Of a stretch of 64,000 nt of DNA, positions 8,747 through 16,699 are shown one piece after another (the stretch's first letter is position 1; every line of letters starts with the position of its first letter). A program made the translations under genes and the position numbers. Location of the stretch: positions 186,001 through 250,000 of the forward strand of contig CAZSTS010000002.1 of NCBI GenBank assembly GCA_964609965.1, written 5' to 3'. Under the pieces are notes generated by a model. That model did no database searches. It was given only the letters and a program-made list of their open reading frames with translations, and was not told the DNA's origin. This DNA comes from JAHJDR01 sp964609965 (GTDB lineage Bacteria > UBA10199 > JADGCS01).

Positions 8747-8758
8747 GTTAGATCTTTA

Positions 8759-9652
8759 ATGAAAAGAATCCTCGATAAATTAACTCCAGCTCTCTTTTTG
8801 TCTCCAGCTCTTATTCTTTTTATCGTCTTTCTCATTATTCCCTTTTGCATGGCCATTGGTCTGTCATTCACAGACCAGCGGCTTGTGCCAAATCTATTTG
8901 TTCCGACTGAATGGGTGGGGCTGAGAAATTACATACGCTTGTTTGGCGATGAGGTGTTTTATCGATCAGTTCTTAATTGTTTTATCTTTGTTGTCGTTGT
9001 TGTGCCGCTTCAAACAAGTTTTGCCTTATTTTTAGCTGTGATGATCAACCAAAAACTCAAAGGTGTAAAAGTCTTTCGCACAATTTATTTTACACCTGTT
9101 GTGGTGAGCATGGCTGTTGTTTGTGTTGTGTGGGCATTTCTCTATCACCCTCACCAGGGGCTGATTAATGAGATGATTCATTTCTTAAGCCTTGGCCTTC
9201 TGGGACCTTATGATTGGTTGCATAGCAAGGACATGGCCTTGTTTGCCATCATCATCCTTTCGATCTGGCAAGGGGTAGGGTTTCAGATGATTGTGTATCT
9301 TGCGGGCCTGCAGGAAATATCAGCTGATGTTTATAAGGCAGCAGAGATTGATGGGGCGAACCGATTTCACAAATTCTTTTACATCACACTGCCTCTTTTG
9401 AAAAACACACATATATTTTTGGCGCTGACTACAACGATTCTCGCTTTCAAACTATTCACTCAGGTGTGGATCATGCAAGGTCCTGCTGGTTATCCAGAGG
9501 GAAGCACGATGACCATGATGGTTCACACAGTGTCTCAAGGTTTTAGACATGGTAAGATTGGTTATGCTTCGGCGATTACGGTGGTATTTTTTCTCATCGT
9601 TTTAGCCGTGTCTCTTATTCAAAGGAGGTTGATTACTAGGAATAGTAATTAA
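8759..9652 (+). CDS. ABC sugar transporter permease, MalF/UgpA type
   Basis: A 297-aa integral membrane protein with about six hydrophobic segments. The EAA loop motif is clear (DVYKAAEIDGANRFHKFFYITLPLL, residues about 190-215), where it contacts the ATPase. It begins 12 nt after the binding protein stop with only a weak ribosome binding site, so it is probably translated by coupling. Confidence 0.92.
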   Translation: MKRILDKLTPALFLSPALILFIVFLIIPFCMAIGLSFTDQRLVPNLFVPTEWVGLRNYIRLFGDEVFYRSVLNCFIFVVVVVPLQTSFALFLAVMINQKLKGVKVFRTIYFTPVVVSMAVVCVVWAFLYHPHQGLINEMIHFLSLGLLGPYDWLHSKDMALFAIIILSIWQGVGFQMIVYLAGLQEISADVYKAAEIDGANRFHKFFYITLPLLKNTHIFLALTTTILAFKLFTQVWIMQGPAGYPEGSTMTMMVHTVSQGFRHGKIGYASAITVVFFLIVLAVSLIQRRLITRNSN

Positions 9653-9655
9653 TGG

Positions 9656-9715
9656 TATCACGTCATTCGTTTATCGGTTACGAAGCCCGTATCGTTTAGC
9701 GGTTAGGGTTACGTT
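9656..9715. repeat. Word-like repeat tract between the two permease genes
   Basis: The spacer consists of degenerate repeats of CGTTTATCGGTTACGAAGCC, CGTATCGTTTAGCGGTTAGG and similar words. A near match (ATCGGTTACG...AGGCCCG) recurs in the hgcA-hgcB spacer at 55343. It separates genes of one operon. Confidence 0.55.
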
Positions 9716-9724
9716 AAAGAATGT

Positions 9725-10567
9725 ATGAACAAAAATTTCAAAAAAACCTGTAACTACATTCTCCTTAGCGTTCTTGCTTTCTTTTTTCTTTTTCCCATTC
9801 TTTTCATGCTCATGTCTTCGTTTAAAAACTCTGAATTTCAGGTTATCAAAGATATGAGTAGTTTCTGGGCATTCTTGCCTCGAGGTGACATGGGAATTCA
9901 AAACTATCTTGATGTATTTCGCCAAATGCCGTTTTTCCGATTTCTTTTCAATTCAACTCTTATTGTGACTGTGCTTGTTTGTTGTGGTTTGTTCATTAAC
10001 AGCATGATGGCTTATGCTTTGGCGAGATTAGAGTTTAGATTCAAATGGGTTATTTTAAGTATTATCATCGCCCTTATTATCGTGCCTTTTGAGGCTGTGG
10101 CGATTCCACTTTTACTCATGGTTAATCACCTTGGTTGGGTAGATAGTTATCACGTACAAATTATTCCTTTTATTGCAGATGCCCTCTCCATATTTCTTTT
10201 CTACCAATTTTTTATAGGTTTATCCAAAGATTTAGAACGTGCAGCGATTGTGGATGGAGCAGGGCCTTTTAGGATTTATTGGTCAATCGTGCTTCCCCTT
10301 TCAAAACCTGTGTTTGCCACTGTGGCAATTTTACAATTTCTCACGAGATGGGCAGACTTTTTGTGGCCACTTATGGTGACCCGTGGTGAGAGCTATAGGC
10401 CTTTGCCTGTGGCAATGCAGCAGTTTTATACGCAAGAACCCAAGGTTTGGGGAGATATCATGGCCTTTGCTGCGCTGATTACGATTCCTGTTCTTGTTTT
10501 GTTTCTCATTTTTCAGAAATGGTTTGTGCGGTCTGTCGCCTCTACTGGTGTTAAAGGGGGAGAATGA
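9725..10567 (+). CDS. ABC sugar transporter permease, MalG/UgpE type
   Basis: A 280-aa permease with six predicted membrane segments. The EAA motif (LERAAIVDGAGPFRIYWSIVLPLSKPV) lies at about residues 168-195. The N-terminus carries the usual first helix after a short basic head (MNKNFKKTCNYILL). It pairs with the MalF-type subunit upstream. The start ATG at 9725 follows another ATG at 9721 in a different frame, and there is no strong Shine-Dalgarno. Confidence 0.92.
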   Translation: MNKNFKKTCNYILLSVLAFFFLFPILFMLMSSFKNSEFQVIKDMSSFWAFLPRGDMGIQNYLDVFRQMPFFRFLFNSTLIVTVLVCCGLFINSMMAYALARLEFRFKWVILSIIIALIIVPFEAVAIPLLLMVNHLGWVDSYHVQIIPFIADALSIFLFYQFFIGLSKDLERAAIVDGAGPFRIYWSIVLPLSKPVFATVAILQFLTRWADFLWPLMVTRGESYRPLPVAMQQFYTQEPKVWGDIMAFAALITIPVLVLFLIFQKWFVRSVASTGVKGGE

Positions 10568-10583
10568 GTGATGAGAGAGGTTT

Positions 10584-10677
10584 CGGATCACAGGTCATAG
10601 GATGCTAGATGCTGGATTCTGGATGCTGGAAACGAAAAAACGAGGCTACGAAAACACGAAGGACGAAAGACGAAGGA
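10584..10677. repeat. Word-like repeat tract before the ATPase gene
   Basis: It contains GGATGCTAGATGCTGGATTC, TGGATGCTGG, then ACGAGGCTACGAAAACACGA and CGAAGGACGAAAGACGAAGG in quick succession. The GGTCACAGG...GCTGGATGCTGGATG part is nearly repeated in the nuoJ-nuoK spacer at 45170. The final GAAGGAG serves as ribosome binding site for the ATPase gene. Confidence 0.6.
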
Positions 10678-10683
10678 GAGTAA

Positions 10684-11772
10684 ATGGCGAATGTATCATT
10701 AAAAAAAATATCCAAAACCTATCCAAATGGCTTTAGAGCAATTTCCAATCAAAGCCTAGAGATTCAAGATGGTGAGTTTATGGTCTTGGTAGGCCCATCA
10801 GGTTGTGCGAAAACCACGGCTCTTAATATGATCGCTGGCCTAGAGGATGTCACAGATGGAGAGGTTGTTATCAAAGACCGCGTGGTGAATGGTCTTTCTC
10901 CCAAAGATAGAAACATTGCCATGGTTTTTCAAAACTACGCTCTCTATCCCCACATGACGATTTATCAAAACATGGCCTTTGGTCTCAAACTTCGAAAGTA
11001 CACTAAGGAGAGGATCGATGAGGAAGTGGGTAAGGCAGCTAAGATTCTCGGAATAGAAGATTTATTAGAAAGAAAACCAAGCACGCTATCTGGTGGGCAG
11101 AAACAAAGAGTCGCATTAGGCAGGGCTATTGTGAGGCACCCAGATGTCTTCCTTTTCGACGAACCGCTCTCTAATCTCGATGCCAAGCTTAGGGTGCAGA
11201 TGCGTGTTGAGATCAAAAAGATCCATCAACGACTCAAAAACACGATGGTCTATGTCACACACGATCAGGTTGAGGCCATGACCATGGGTGATCGCATCAC
11301 TGTGATGAATAAGGGCCAGATCCAACAGGTGGATACGCCGCACAATCTCTATCACCACCCCATAAATAAATTCGTGGCCACATTCATTGGTTCACCTGCC
11401 ATGAATATTATTTCGGGAAAGCTTCTTAAAGAGGGTGTAGAGCTTTACTTTGTCACTTCTGAAGGCATCAAACTCAAGATCCCTGAAGAAAAGGCTTCGG
11501 CCCTAGATTCACATTGTGGCAAAAAAGTTTATCTAGGTGTTAGGCCTGAAGATATTTCTCTATCAGGAGCTGAAAATAGTTTTGAGGCTGAAATTGAAGT
11601 CTTGGAACAGATGGGGAATGAAACGTTTGTTTATTTTTCTGTCGAAGGCAATCAATTCATCTCGCGTATGCCTTCCAATACCGGTCTTACACCTGGATCA
11701 AATAAACGGTTCTTTGTCGACATGTTAAAATGTCATTTCTTTGATGAAGAGACGGGTGAGAATTTGGGTTAA
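10684..11772 (+). CDS. Sugar ABC transporter ATPase (MsmK/UgpC type)
   Basis: A 362-aa ATPase. Walker A is GPSGCAKTT (residues 37-45, with A and T in place of the usual G and S). The Q-loop is MVFQNYALYPHM, the signature LSGGQKQRVALGRAI, Walker B VFLFDEPLSNLDAKLR and the H-loop VTHDQ. The C-terminal third is the MalK-type regulatory OB domain (VRPEDISLSG). It energises the two upstream permeases. Such ATPases often serve several sugar transporters. The stop overlaps the end of the convergent gene by 4 nt. Confidence 0.95.
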   Translation: MANVSLKKISKTYPNGFRAISNQSLEIQDGEFMVLVGPSGCAKTTALNMIAGLEDVTDGEVVIKDRVVNGLSPKDRNIAMVFQNYALYPHMTIYQNMAFGLKLRKYTKERIDEEVGKAAKILGIEDLLERKPSTLSGGQKQRVALGRAIVRHPDVFLFDEPLSNLDAKLRVQMRVEIKKIHQRLKNTMVYVTHDQVEAMTMGDRITVMNKGQIQQVDTPHNLYHHPINKFVATFIGSPAMNIISGKLLKEGVELYFVTSEGIKLKIPEEKASALDSHCGKKVYLGVRPEDISLSGAENSFEAEIEVLEQMGNETFVYFSVEGNQFISRMPSNTGLTPGSNKRFFVDMLKCHFFDEETGENLG

Positions 11773-12860
11773 GGTGCGGTGGTTCTTTCTTGGCTCCAGC
11801 CAGTGGCTGCGCCAATTCTTTGCATGAGCTCTGCTATTTTGCGTTCAAATTTTAATCCAGGGATTCTGTTCTGTGAAACAACAACAGAGGGCTCTCCAGC
11901 AAAAAAATCATCTACTTCTCCATTGGAAAAGTATTCGACTGAAATAAAAGAGGACTCTTTTCCTACATAACTAAGCCTTCCCTGAAAAGAGATGCTTTGA
12001 ATGTTTTCTGGCAGTGTCATGCCAATACGCTCGCCAATGGGTATATCTTCGAATCCAGACAGGTCCATATCCAAGAATTCAGCTGAACCATCAGGTTGAA
12101 CGCGTATGTAATGAATGCTCCATTGCTTTTCACCTGTAGGCTCAGTTTTTTCGTCTCTTACTCTAACTACAATGGGTTTGCCTTCTTTTAAAGATGTTAT
12201 CAAGGTATCATCATAAGTCCCTTTTGAATGATAGTCTCGTTTTTCTTGTTGTTGGATTTCAAAAGAAACACGACGGAGATCAGGAGTTCTTGAAAGCATT
12301 TTTACAAACATAAGTACACTGGCAATGGCAGTTGAGTGACGTTCAAGGAGTTCAGTTTGGCGCAAATTTTCCGCAGTAGGCAGGGTTACTTCCCATAATA
12401 CACCTTGAGGACCCAGGTAGAGACCTAGGTTATTGCCTTGGAGATTTTCAGGTAAAGGCTGTGGGTGTGAAAGGGGACGATCAATTCCCCATTGAGAGAT
12501 GCCAAGGACCCCATGGGTAGTTGTTTGAGCAAATCGCCTGGCACTGAACTGTGGAATTCCACTCCTAGTATAAAGAGTGTTTTCTAATAATCCATCTGGT
12601 CTATTATCCTTAACAGCCTTAGCTATTCCTCTTTTGGAATTAGTAGTTACCCAACCACAACCTGTATAGTCAGGAACTGTTCCATCATGAGCACCTCGTA
12701 GCAAATAGGTTCGAGCTCTATCAGTAAGGCCTTTGTTTGCCGCAATAGCCGTACCATCCACATCTCTTCCGTAGAGTTGAAGTAATGGCCCCATGTGAGG
12801 CGCTTCAAAATTCAAAGCCAATAAAGGTGTTCTTACGCCATGTGCTGGCAAACCGCTCAT
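11769..12860 (-). CDS. Unassigned 363-aa protein
   Basis: A good AGGAG stands before the ATG (12858-12860). The protein has no signal peptide or membrane segment. The middle (about residues 150-340) is rich in beta-strand-like stretches (VRRVSFEIQQ, PIVVRVRDEK, WSIHYIRVQPDGSAEFLDMDL, ISFQGRLSYVGKESSFISVEYF). I recognise no family or active-site pattern. It stands alone between the sugar operon and the AAA ATPase. Confidence 0.6.
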   Translation of the reverse strand: MSGLPAHGVRTPLLALNFEAPHMGPLLQLYGRDVDGTAIAANKGLTDRARTYLLRGAHDGTVPDYTGCGWVTTNSKRGIAKAVKDNRPDGLLENTLYTRSGIPQFSARRFAQTTTHGVLGISQWGIDRPLSHPQPLPENLQGNNLGLYLGPQGVLWEVTLPTAENLRQTELLERHSTAIASVLMFVKMLSRTPDLRRVSFEIQQQEKRDYHSKGTYDDTLITSLKEGKPIVVRVRDEKTEPTGEKQWSIHYIRVQPDGSAEFLDMDLSGFEDIPIGERIGMTLPENIQSISFQGRLSYVGKESSFISVEYFSNGEVDDFFAGEPSVVVSQNRIPGLKFERKIAELMQRIGAATGWSQERTTAP

Positions 12861-12969
12861 AGTTTACTCCTATTTCTTGATCGTTATTTGCGCCTATAAT
12901 TATCGGTGGAGTCTATAGAAAGATGCTTTATGGAAAGAGTAATCGTGTCCTGAGGGACACGTGGAATTA

Positions 12970-13008
12970 TCAAACAGCCTTAATAATTGAAATAAAATCA
13001 CCAGGCTT
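12970..13008 (-). pseudogene. Detached duplicate of the tpiA 3' end
   Basis: On the minus strand this reads KPGDFISIIKAV followed by TGA. It matches the end of tpiA (KPGDFISIIKSTN) codon for codon over the first part. At DNA level AAATAAAATCACCAGGCTTG occurs at 12990-13009 and again at 14421-14440 within tpiA. The frame is closed upstream by a stop, so only about 12 codons remain. It looks like the original gene end, pushed away by the inserted ATPase gene. Confidence 0.7.
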
Positions 13009-13069
13009 GTTCTATTGAAATTATTATTTTCAAGGTGATGGTTCCTTTTCGTCGAAAAGTATCACTTTT

Positions 13070-14308
13070 TTATGGCAAATAGGACAGCATTTCAGCAGCA
13101 CTTATAATGGATCCATTTTTATTCAGAATCTTGAGAGCTTTCCTTTTAATAGGTTGATTGACCAATTGAACAAATAGTTTTGGGTTAATGTATTTTAAAA
13201 AATGCTTAAAGTGAGGCGATATCTCTGTTCCTGAAGATTTGCATTCAATAGCCATCCAGGGAGATCGATCACAAGTAATTAAAAAATCTATTTCTTTTTT
13301 TTCTTTGTTTCGCAAATAATACAATTCAAAAAAGCCCTCTCCTGTATCTGTCCAATAGTGACAGGCTTTTAAGAGGTGGCTGGCTACAAGATTCTCATAT
13401 TGAGCACCTTTTCCAGGCACTTCTGACCAGTCCCATAGATAGATTTTTCCTTCCTTTTTTAGTGAACGGGGAATTGATTTGGACCAAGGCTTGATTTCAT
13501 AGAAATAATACAGTTCAGATAGATATTTTAACCAACGAGAAACAGTAGTATGAGCGACTTCTAAGTCTTCTCTCAAAGATTGAATGCTTAGTAAACTGCT
13601 AACTTTTTCTGGCAAAAGACTCATGAGCATTTCAATTTGGCTCAGTTCTGGCAGCCTGCTCAGATCGCGGAGATCTTCTCTAACAATTTTCTCGGCTCGA
13701 CCTCTTTGCCACAAACGTGTAATGTTATCGGATTTAGCGATTATTGACTCTGGAAAACCTCCGTAGCGAATTAGTTCATTCAGTCTTTTCTGTTTTGTTG
13801 AGAGACTTTTTTCTTGCTGTTTTTTTTGCGTAGATATTATTTTTATAAATTCATTGGGAGATAATAATTTCTTTTCGGTTAATTCACCTAAACTAAAAGG
13901 ATGTAATCTAAAGTTTAGATACCTGCCAAGAAGGCTGTCTCCACCTTTTTTGTAAATATTAAGTCTGGCACTTCCGGTAACGATCATTTTGGCTTGCTGA
14001 TGAGAAGTGTCGTAAATGCCTTTGAGGGTTCTTTTCCATCCTTTGGCTTTGTGAATTTCATCAAAAATATAAAAAGGGACCTTGTTTTTGTTAGAAGTAG
14101 ATTTATTTACTAATTTATTAGGTGATTTAGTCCATTGTCTTCGAAAATCAATGTCATCCCAATTATAATAGGCGCCGGATTTATTATTTTTTAGCAACAT
14201 CTGAGCGAGTGTGGTTTTGCCGCATTGTCTGGGCCCGGAAATAAAAGCCATCTTGTCTCTTTTTAATGCAAGAGATTCAATTGTTTTTTCTAAATAACGT
14301 TTTTTCAT
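13070..14308 (-). CDS. AAA ATPase with C-terminal DUF4143 (PD-(D/E)XK-like) domain
   Basis: A 412-aa protein. Walker A is GPRQCGKTT (about residues 25-33), Walker B is FYIFDEIHK, and MIVTGSARLN is a sensor-like stretch. The C-terminal DUF4143 part has EIDFLI...WMAIECKSS, which fits the D...ExK pattern of the PD-(D/E)XK fold. The function of this widespread family is not settled. It is common as single genes with patchy distribution and is often linked to mobility or defence. Here it is bounded by duplicated tpiA ends and has an inverted repeat at its start. Confidence 0.9.
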   Translation of the reverse strand: MKKRYLEKTIESLALKRDKMAFISGPRQCGKTTLAQMLLKNNKSGAYYNWDDIDFRRQWTKSPNKLVNKSTSNKNKVPFYIFDEIHKAKGWKRTLKGIYDTSHQQAKMIVTGSARLNIYKKGGDSLLGRYLNFRLHPFSLGELTEKKLLSPNEFIKIISTQKKQQEKSLSTKQKRLNELIRYGGFPESIIAKSDNITRLWQRGRAEKIVREDLRDLSRLPELSQIEMLMSLLPEKVSSLLSIQSLREDLEVAHTTVSRWLKYLSELYYFYEIKPWSKSIPRSLKKEGKIYLWDWSEVPGKGAQYENLVASHLLKACHYWTDTGEGFFELYYLRNKEKKEIDFLITCDRSPWMAIECKSSGTEISPHFKHFLKYINPKLFVQLVNQPIKRKALKILNKNGSIISAAEMLSYLP

Positions 14309-14309
14309 C

Positions 14310-14377
14310 TGACCATTTTATCGTAGAGCGCTAAAATGGTCAATGGCAGAATTAGTGTTAGACGAAAAAATGGTCAG
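14310..14377 (-). promoter_or_regulatory. TGACCATTTTA operator-like repeats before the AAA ATPase
   Basis: TGACCATTTTA (14310-14320) and TAAAATGGTCA (14332-14342) form an 11-bp perfect inverted repeat around 11 nt, directly upstream of the ATPase start codon. A third half-site, AAAATGGTCAG, lies at 14367-14377. Three copies in 68 bp suggest an operator or the recognition end of an element. Confidence 0.6.
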
Positions 14378-14397
14378 ATTTGTTGCTGTGCTGCTGC

Positions 14398-15156
14398 TTA
14401 GTTAGTTGATTTTATTATAGAAATAAAATCACCAGGCTTGAGTGAGGCGCCGCCAACAAGCGCGCCGTCTACGTTTTCAAGCGAGAGGATTTCTTTGGCG
14501 TTCGAAGGCTTTACAGAACCGCCGTATTGGATGCGGATAGTTTGAGCAAAGCTTGGGCTGAATAAGGTGCTCAAGGTATTTCTAATATGCAAATGAATTT
14601 CGTCGATCTGTTCTGTGGTGGCCGTCTTTCCTGTGCCAATGGCCCACACAGGTTCATAGGCAATAATGAGATCTTTGAGTTCAGATTCGCCAAACGTTGA
14701 GAGGGCGTTTGTCACTTGGGTTTCGACAACAGAAAAGTGGTTGCCAGATTCTCTTTCATCCAACGTTTCACCCACACAAAAGATCGGAATCAAATCATTC
14801 TTCAACGCAGCAGCGATTTTCTTTCCAATAAGCTCGTCTGTTTCAAAAAAGTACTGACGTCTTTCACTGTGACCAATGATGACAAAGTTAGCGCCAGTGT
14901 CTTTGATAAAGTTGCCACTGACTTCACCTGTAAAGGCTCCGTGATCTTCTTCGTGAATATTCTGTGCAGCAACCTCTATGTAGCTGTCTTTTAAAATATT
15001 AGCGACGTGAAATAAGGATGTGAAAGGAGGGGCAACAACAACATCAACCTGACCAGGAAATTTGAGAGAGTACTGAATGCCAAGAACGAGTTCTTTGGCT
15101 TCTTCTAATGTCATGTTCATTTTCCAATTGCCAGCGATGATGGGTGTACGTGACAT
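14398..15156 (-). CDS. tpiA: Triose-phosphate isomerase
   Basis: It interconverts glyceraldehyde-3-phosphate and dihydroxyacetone phosphate. Motifs: N-terminal AGNWKMN with the catalytic Lys, VIIGHSERR with the catalytic His, AYEPVWAIGTGKTA with the catalytic Glu, and the phosphate loop QYGGSVKP...VDGALVGGASL. I chose the ATG at 15156 because it is preceded by TAGGATACAAC and gives the usual MSRTPIIAGNWK start (252 aa); an upstream ATG adds 9 residues. It is the last gene of the BMC operon and would handle triose phosphates from the two aldolases. Its last codons differ from the detached copy at 12970. Confidence 0.96.
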   Translation of the reverse strand: MSRTPIIAGNWKMNMTLEEAKELVLGIQYSLKFPGQVDVVVAPPFTSLFHVANILKDSYIEVAAQNIHEEDHGAFTGEVSGNFIKDTGANFVIIGHSERRQYFFETDELIGKKIAAALKNDLIPIFCVGETLDERESGNHFSVVETQVTNALSTFGESELKDLIIAYEPVWAIGTGKTATTEQIDEIHLHIRNTLSTLFSPSFAQTIRIQYGGSVKPSNAKEILSLENVDGALVGGASLKPGDFISIIKSTN

Positions 15157-15178
15157 GTTGTATCCTATTATTATAAAT

Positions 15179-15254
15179 GTCATTCCCGCGAAGGCGGGAA
15201 TCCAGTCCTAGAAAGTATTTTTAAGACTGGATCCCTGCCTTCGCAGGGATGACA
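15179..15254. repeat. REP-like palindrome (TCATTCCCGCGAAGGCGGGA type)
   Basis: TGTCATTCCCGCGAAGGCGG...TCCAGTCC on the left and AGACTGGATCCCTGCCTTCG...GGGATGACA on the right form a long imperfect inverted repeat. Each arm is itself a small palindrome. It is a widely seen bacterial intergenic repeat type. It separates tpiA from the class II aldolase gene. Confidence 0.8.
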
Positions 15255-15269
15255 AGCTATATAATCAAT

Positions 15270-16031
15270 TTAAGAAATTGTTTTCAAAGCATTCGCAATT
15301 TCTTCAGCAATAATGCTCTTTACAGTATCATGGACCGGGGCTTGTGTCACAGAAGGTTTGTTTTCGAACTTAAGATTCCTTGCCTCTGGTCCAAGGCTAG
15401 CTGCCTTTCGTTTTTCTAAAAGCTTTTGAACGTCTTCACTGGGGAGTGTCATGGGTGAGCCCATGTGGTTGGCAAAGAAATCAATCTTTGAAAGATGTTC
15501 AACAAGTTCTAGCCTCAAAAAAGCCTGTTCTAGATCATCACCAATAGCCAAAACCCCATTTCCTGCCATGAGCAAAACATCAGTCGTCTTCAAAGCCTCT
15601 TCAACAGTGCTTTCATATTCAGCAGTGCCAGGCATAGCATAGGGAACAACTGGAATCACATCACCAATCGAAACAATAGCCTCAGGTAAGTTTGGTCTGA
15701 GTTCATTTCCCACTAAACCTCTTGCTGTGGCATAAGGGGGGTGGGCGTGGATCACTGCCATGGCATCTGATCTAGTCCTGTAAGCTGCTAAGTGAAGCTT
15801 TACCTCGCTAAATGGTTTGCCAATGCCTTCTATCTTTTTTCCCTCAAAATCGAGCTTGATAACCATTTCTTCGGTTATTTCAGCTTTAGCTTCAGATGTG
15901 GGTGTGGCTAAAAGTCCATTTTCGATCTTAACCGTAATATTCCCATCGTGGTTGGCTACATAACCTTTTTGGTCTAGCTTTTGGGAATATTTGGAGAGGG
16001 CTTTTTTGAGATAGTCTAGGCGTTTGGTCAT
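15270..16031 (-). CDS. Class II aldolase (fuculose/rhamnulose-phosphate aldolase family) with encapsulation peptide
   Basis: A 253-aa aldolase. Zn ligands are in HAHPPYA (about residues 93 and 95), with a probable third His in VEHLSKI. HDGNITVK matches the substrate loop. The family cleaves L-fuculose- or L-rhamnulose-1-phosphate to dihydroxyacetone phosphate and L-lactaldehyde. Beyond the about 205-residue enzyme core there is a linker, then a C-terminal amphipathic helix, DTVKSIIAEEIANALKTIS, typical of BMC encapsulation peptides. The start codon overlaps the end of the upstream shell gene. Class II aldolases are signature enzymes of Planctomycetes/Verrucomicrobia-type BMCs. The substrate here is inferred. 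Confidence 0.88.
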   Translation of the reverse strand: MTKRLDYLKKALSKYSQKLDQKGYVANHDGNITVKIENGLLATPTSEAKAEITEEMVIKLDFEGKKIEGIGKPFSEVKLHLAAYRTRSDAMAVIHAHPPYATARGLVGNELRPNLPEAIVSIGDVIPVVPYAMPGTAEYESTVEEALKTTDVLLMAGNGVLAIGDDLEQAFLRLELVEHLSKIDFFANHMGSPMTLPSEDVQKLLEKRKAASLGPEARNLKFENKPSVTQAPVHDTVKSIIAEEIANALKTIS

Positions 16032-16684
16032 TATCCTAATTGTAATCCTGAGTTATTTTTTAACATATCATTGAGCTTCACTAATACGTTTGTGGCAGCT
16101 TCAGCAGAAGAATCTACTTCAGACTCTTTGCCGCTGATGAGCAATCTACCTGTGGCGCCAAATGGTTTAATGTCGATCAATTTTACATCCGCAGCTTTGA
16201 GGGCCTCGTTACAGGCAATAGCCAGATAAGCAGCAGGTGTACATTCCATAATGAGAATGCTTTCTCCTGCAACAACCATGTTTCCTTTTGTAGTGCCTGT
16301 GAACATGATGGCGTGATCTTGTTCAACGCTTCGGATGACTTTATTAGTTAAGATTTTGCACTCAGCACGATCCTGTTCAGCCAAACCAGTTTCTCTTAAA
16401 ACAGCATTTCCTGCTTCTTTAACCTCACCTTGATCAGCGTGTTGCACTTGCATCATGCCAAAATGTCTTTCTGTGACAACAGAGCCTAGCCTTACTTGTG
16501 TGTTTTTTAAGGCCATATCAATCATACGGTGAATTTCCATGGCTGGAGCGATTTCGATAAACAAGGCCGCATCGTATTCAGCTGGGTCATACACACGGTT
16601 ATCTTTAGCGATAAACTGTGCTAATTGTGGTTGAAGGCTATCAACAAAGATCAGTGTTCTTAGTTCGAATTTTGGTTGAGTCAT
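16031..16684 (-). CDS. BMC tandem-domain shell protein (BMC-T, stacking CsoS1D/CcmP-like type)
   Basis: A 217-aa shell protein that forms pseudohexameric trimers. The start (ELRTLIFVDSLQPQLAQFI) resembles, from memory, BMC-T proteins of the Haliangium ochraceum shell. The second half has the classical BMC signature ILIMECTPAAYLAIACNEAL...LIDIKPFGATGRLLISG. Proteins of this type can stack face to face with gated pores and are thought to pass larger substrates. AAGGAG precedes the ATG. It lies between deoC and the class II aldolase. Confidence 0.9.
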   Translation of the reverse strand: MTQPKFELRTLIFVDSLQPQLAQFIAKDNRVYDPAEYDAALFIEIAPAMEIHRMIDMALKNTQVRLGSVVTERHFGMMQVQHADQGEVKEAGNAVLRETGLAEQDRAECKILTNKVIRSVEQDHAIMFTGTTKGNMVVAGESILIMECTPAAYLAIACNEALKAADVKLIDIKPFGATGRLLISGKESEVDSSAEAATNVLVKLNDMLKNNSGLQLG

Positions 16685-16699
16685 GATTATCTCCTTAAA

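Noticed and set aside
9671..9925. Minus-strand frame over the permease start
   Set aside because: Antisense to a well-supported permease, Lys-rich composition from reversed codons.
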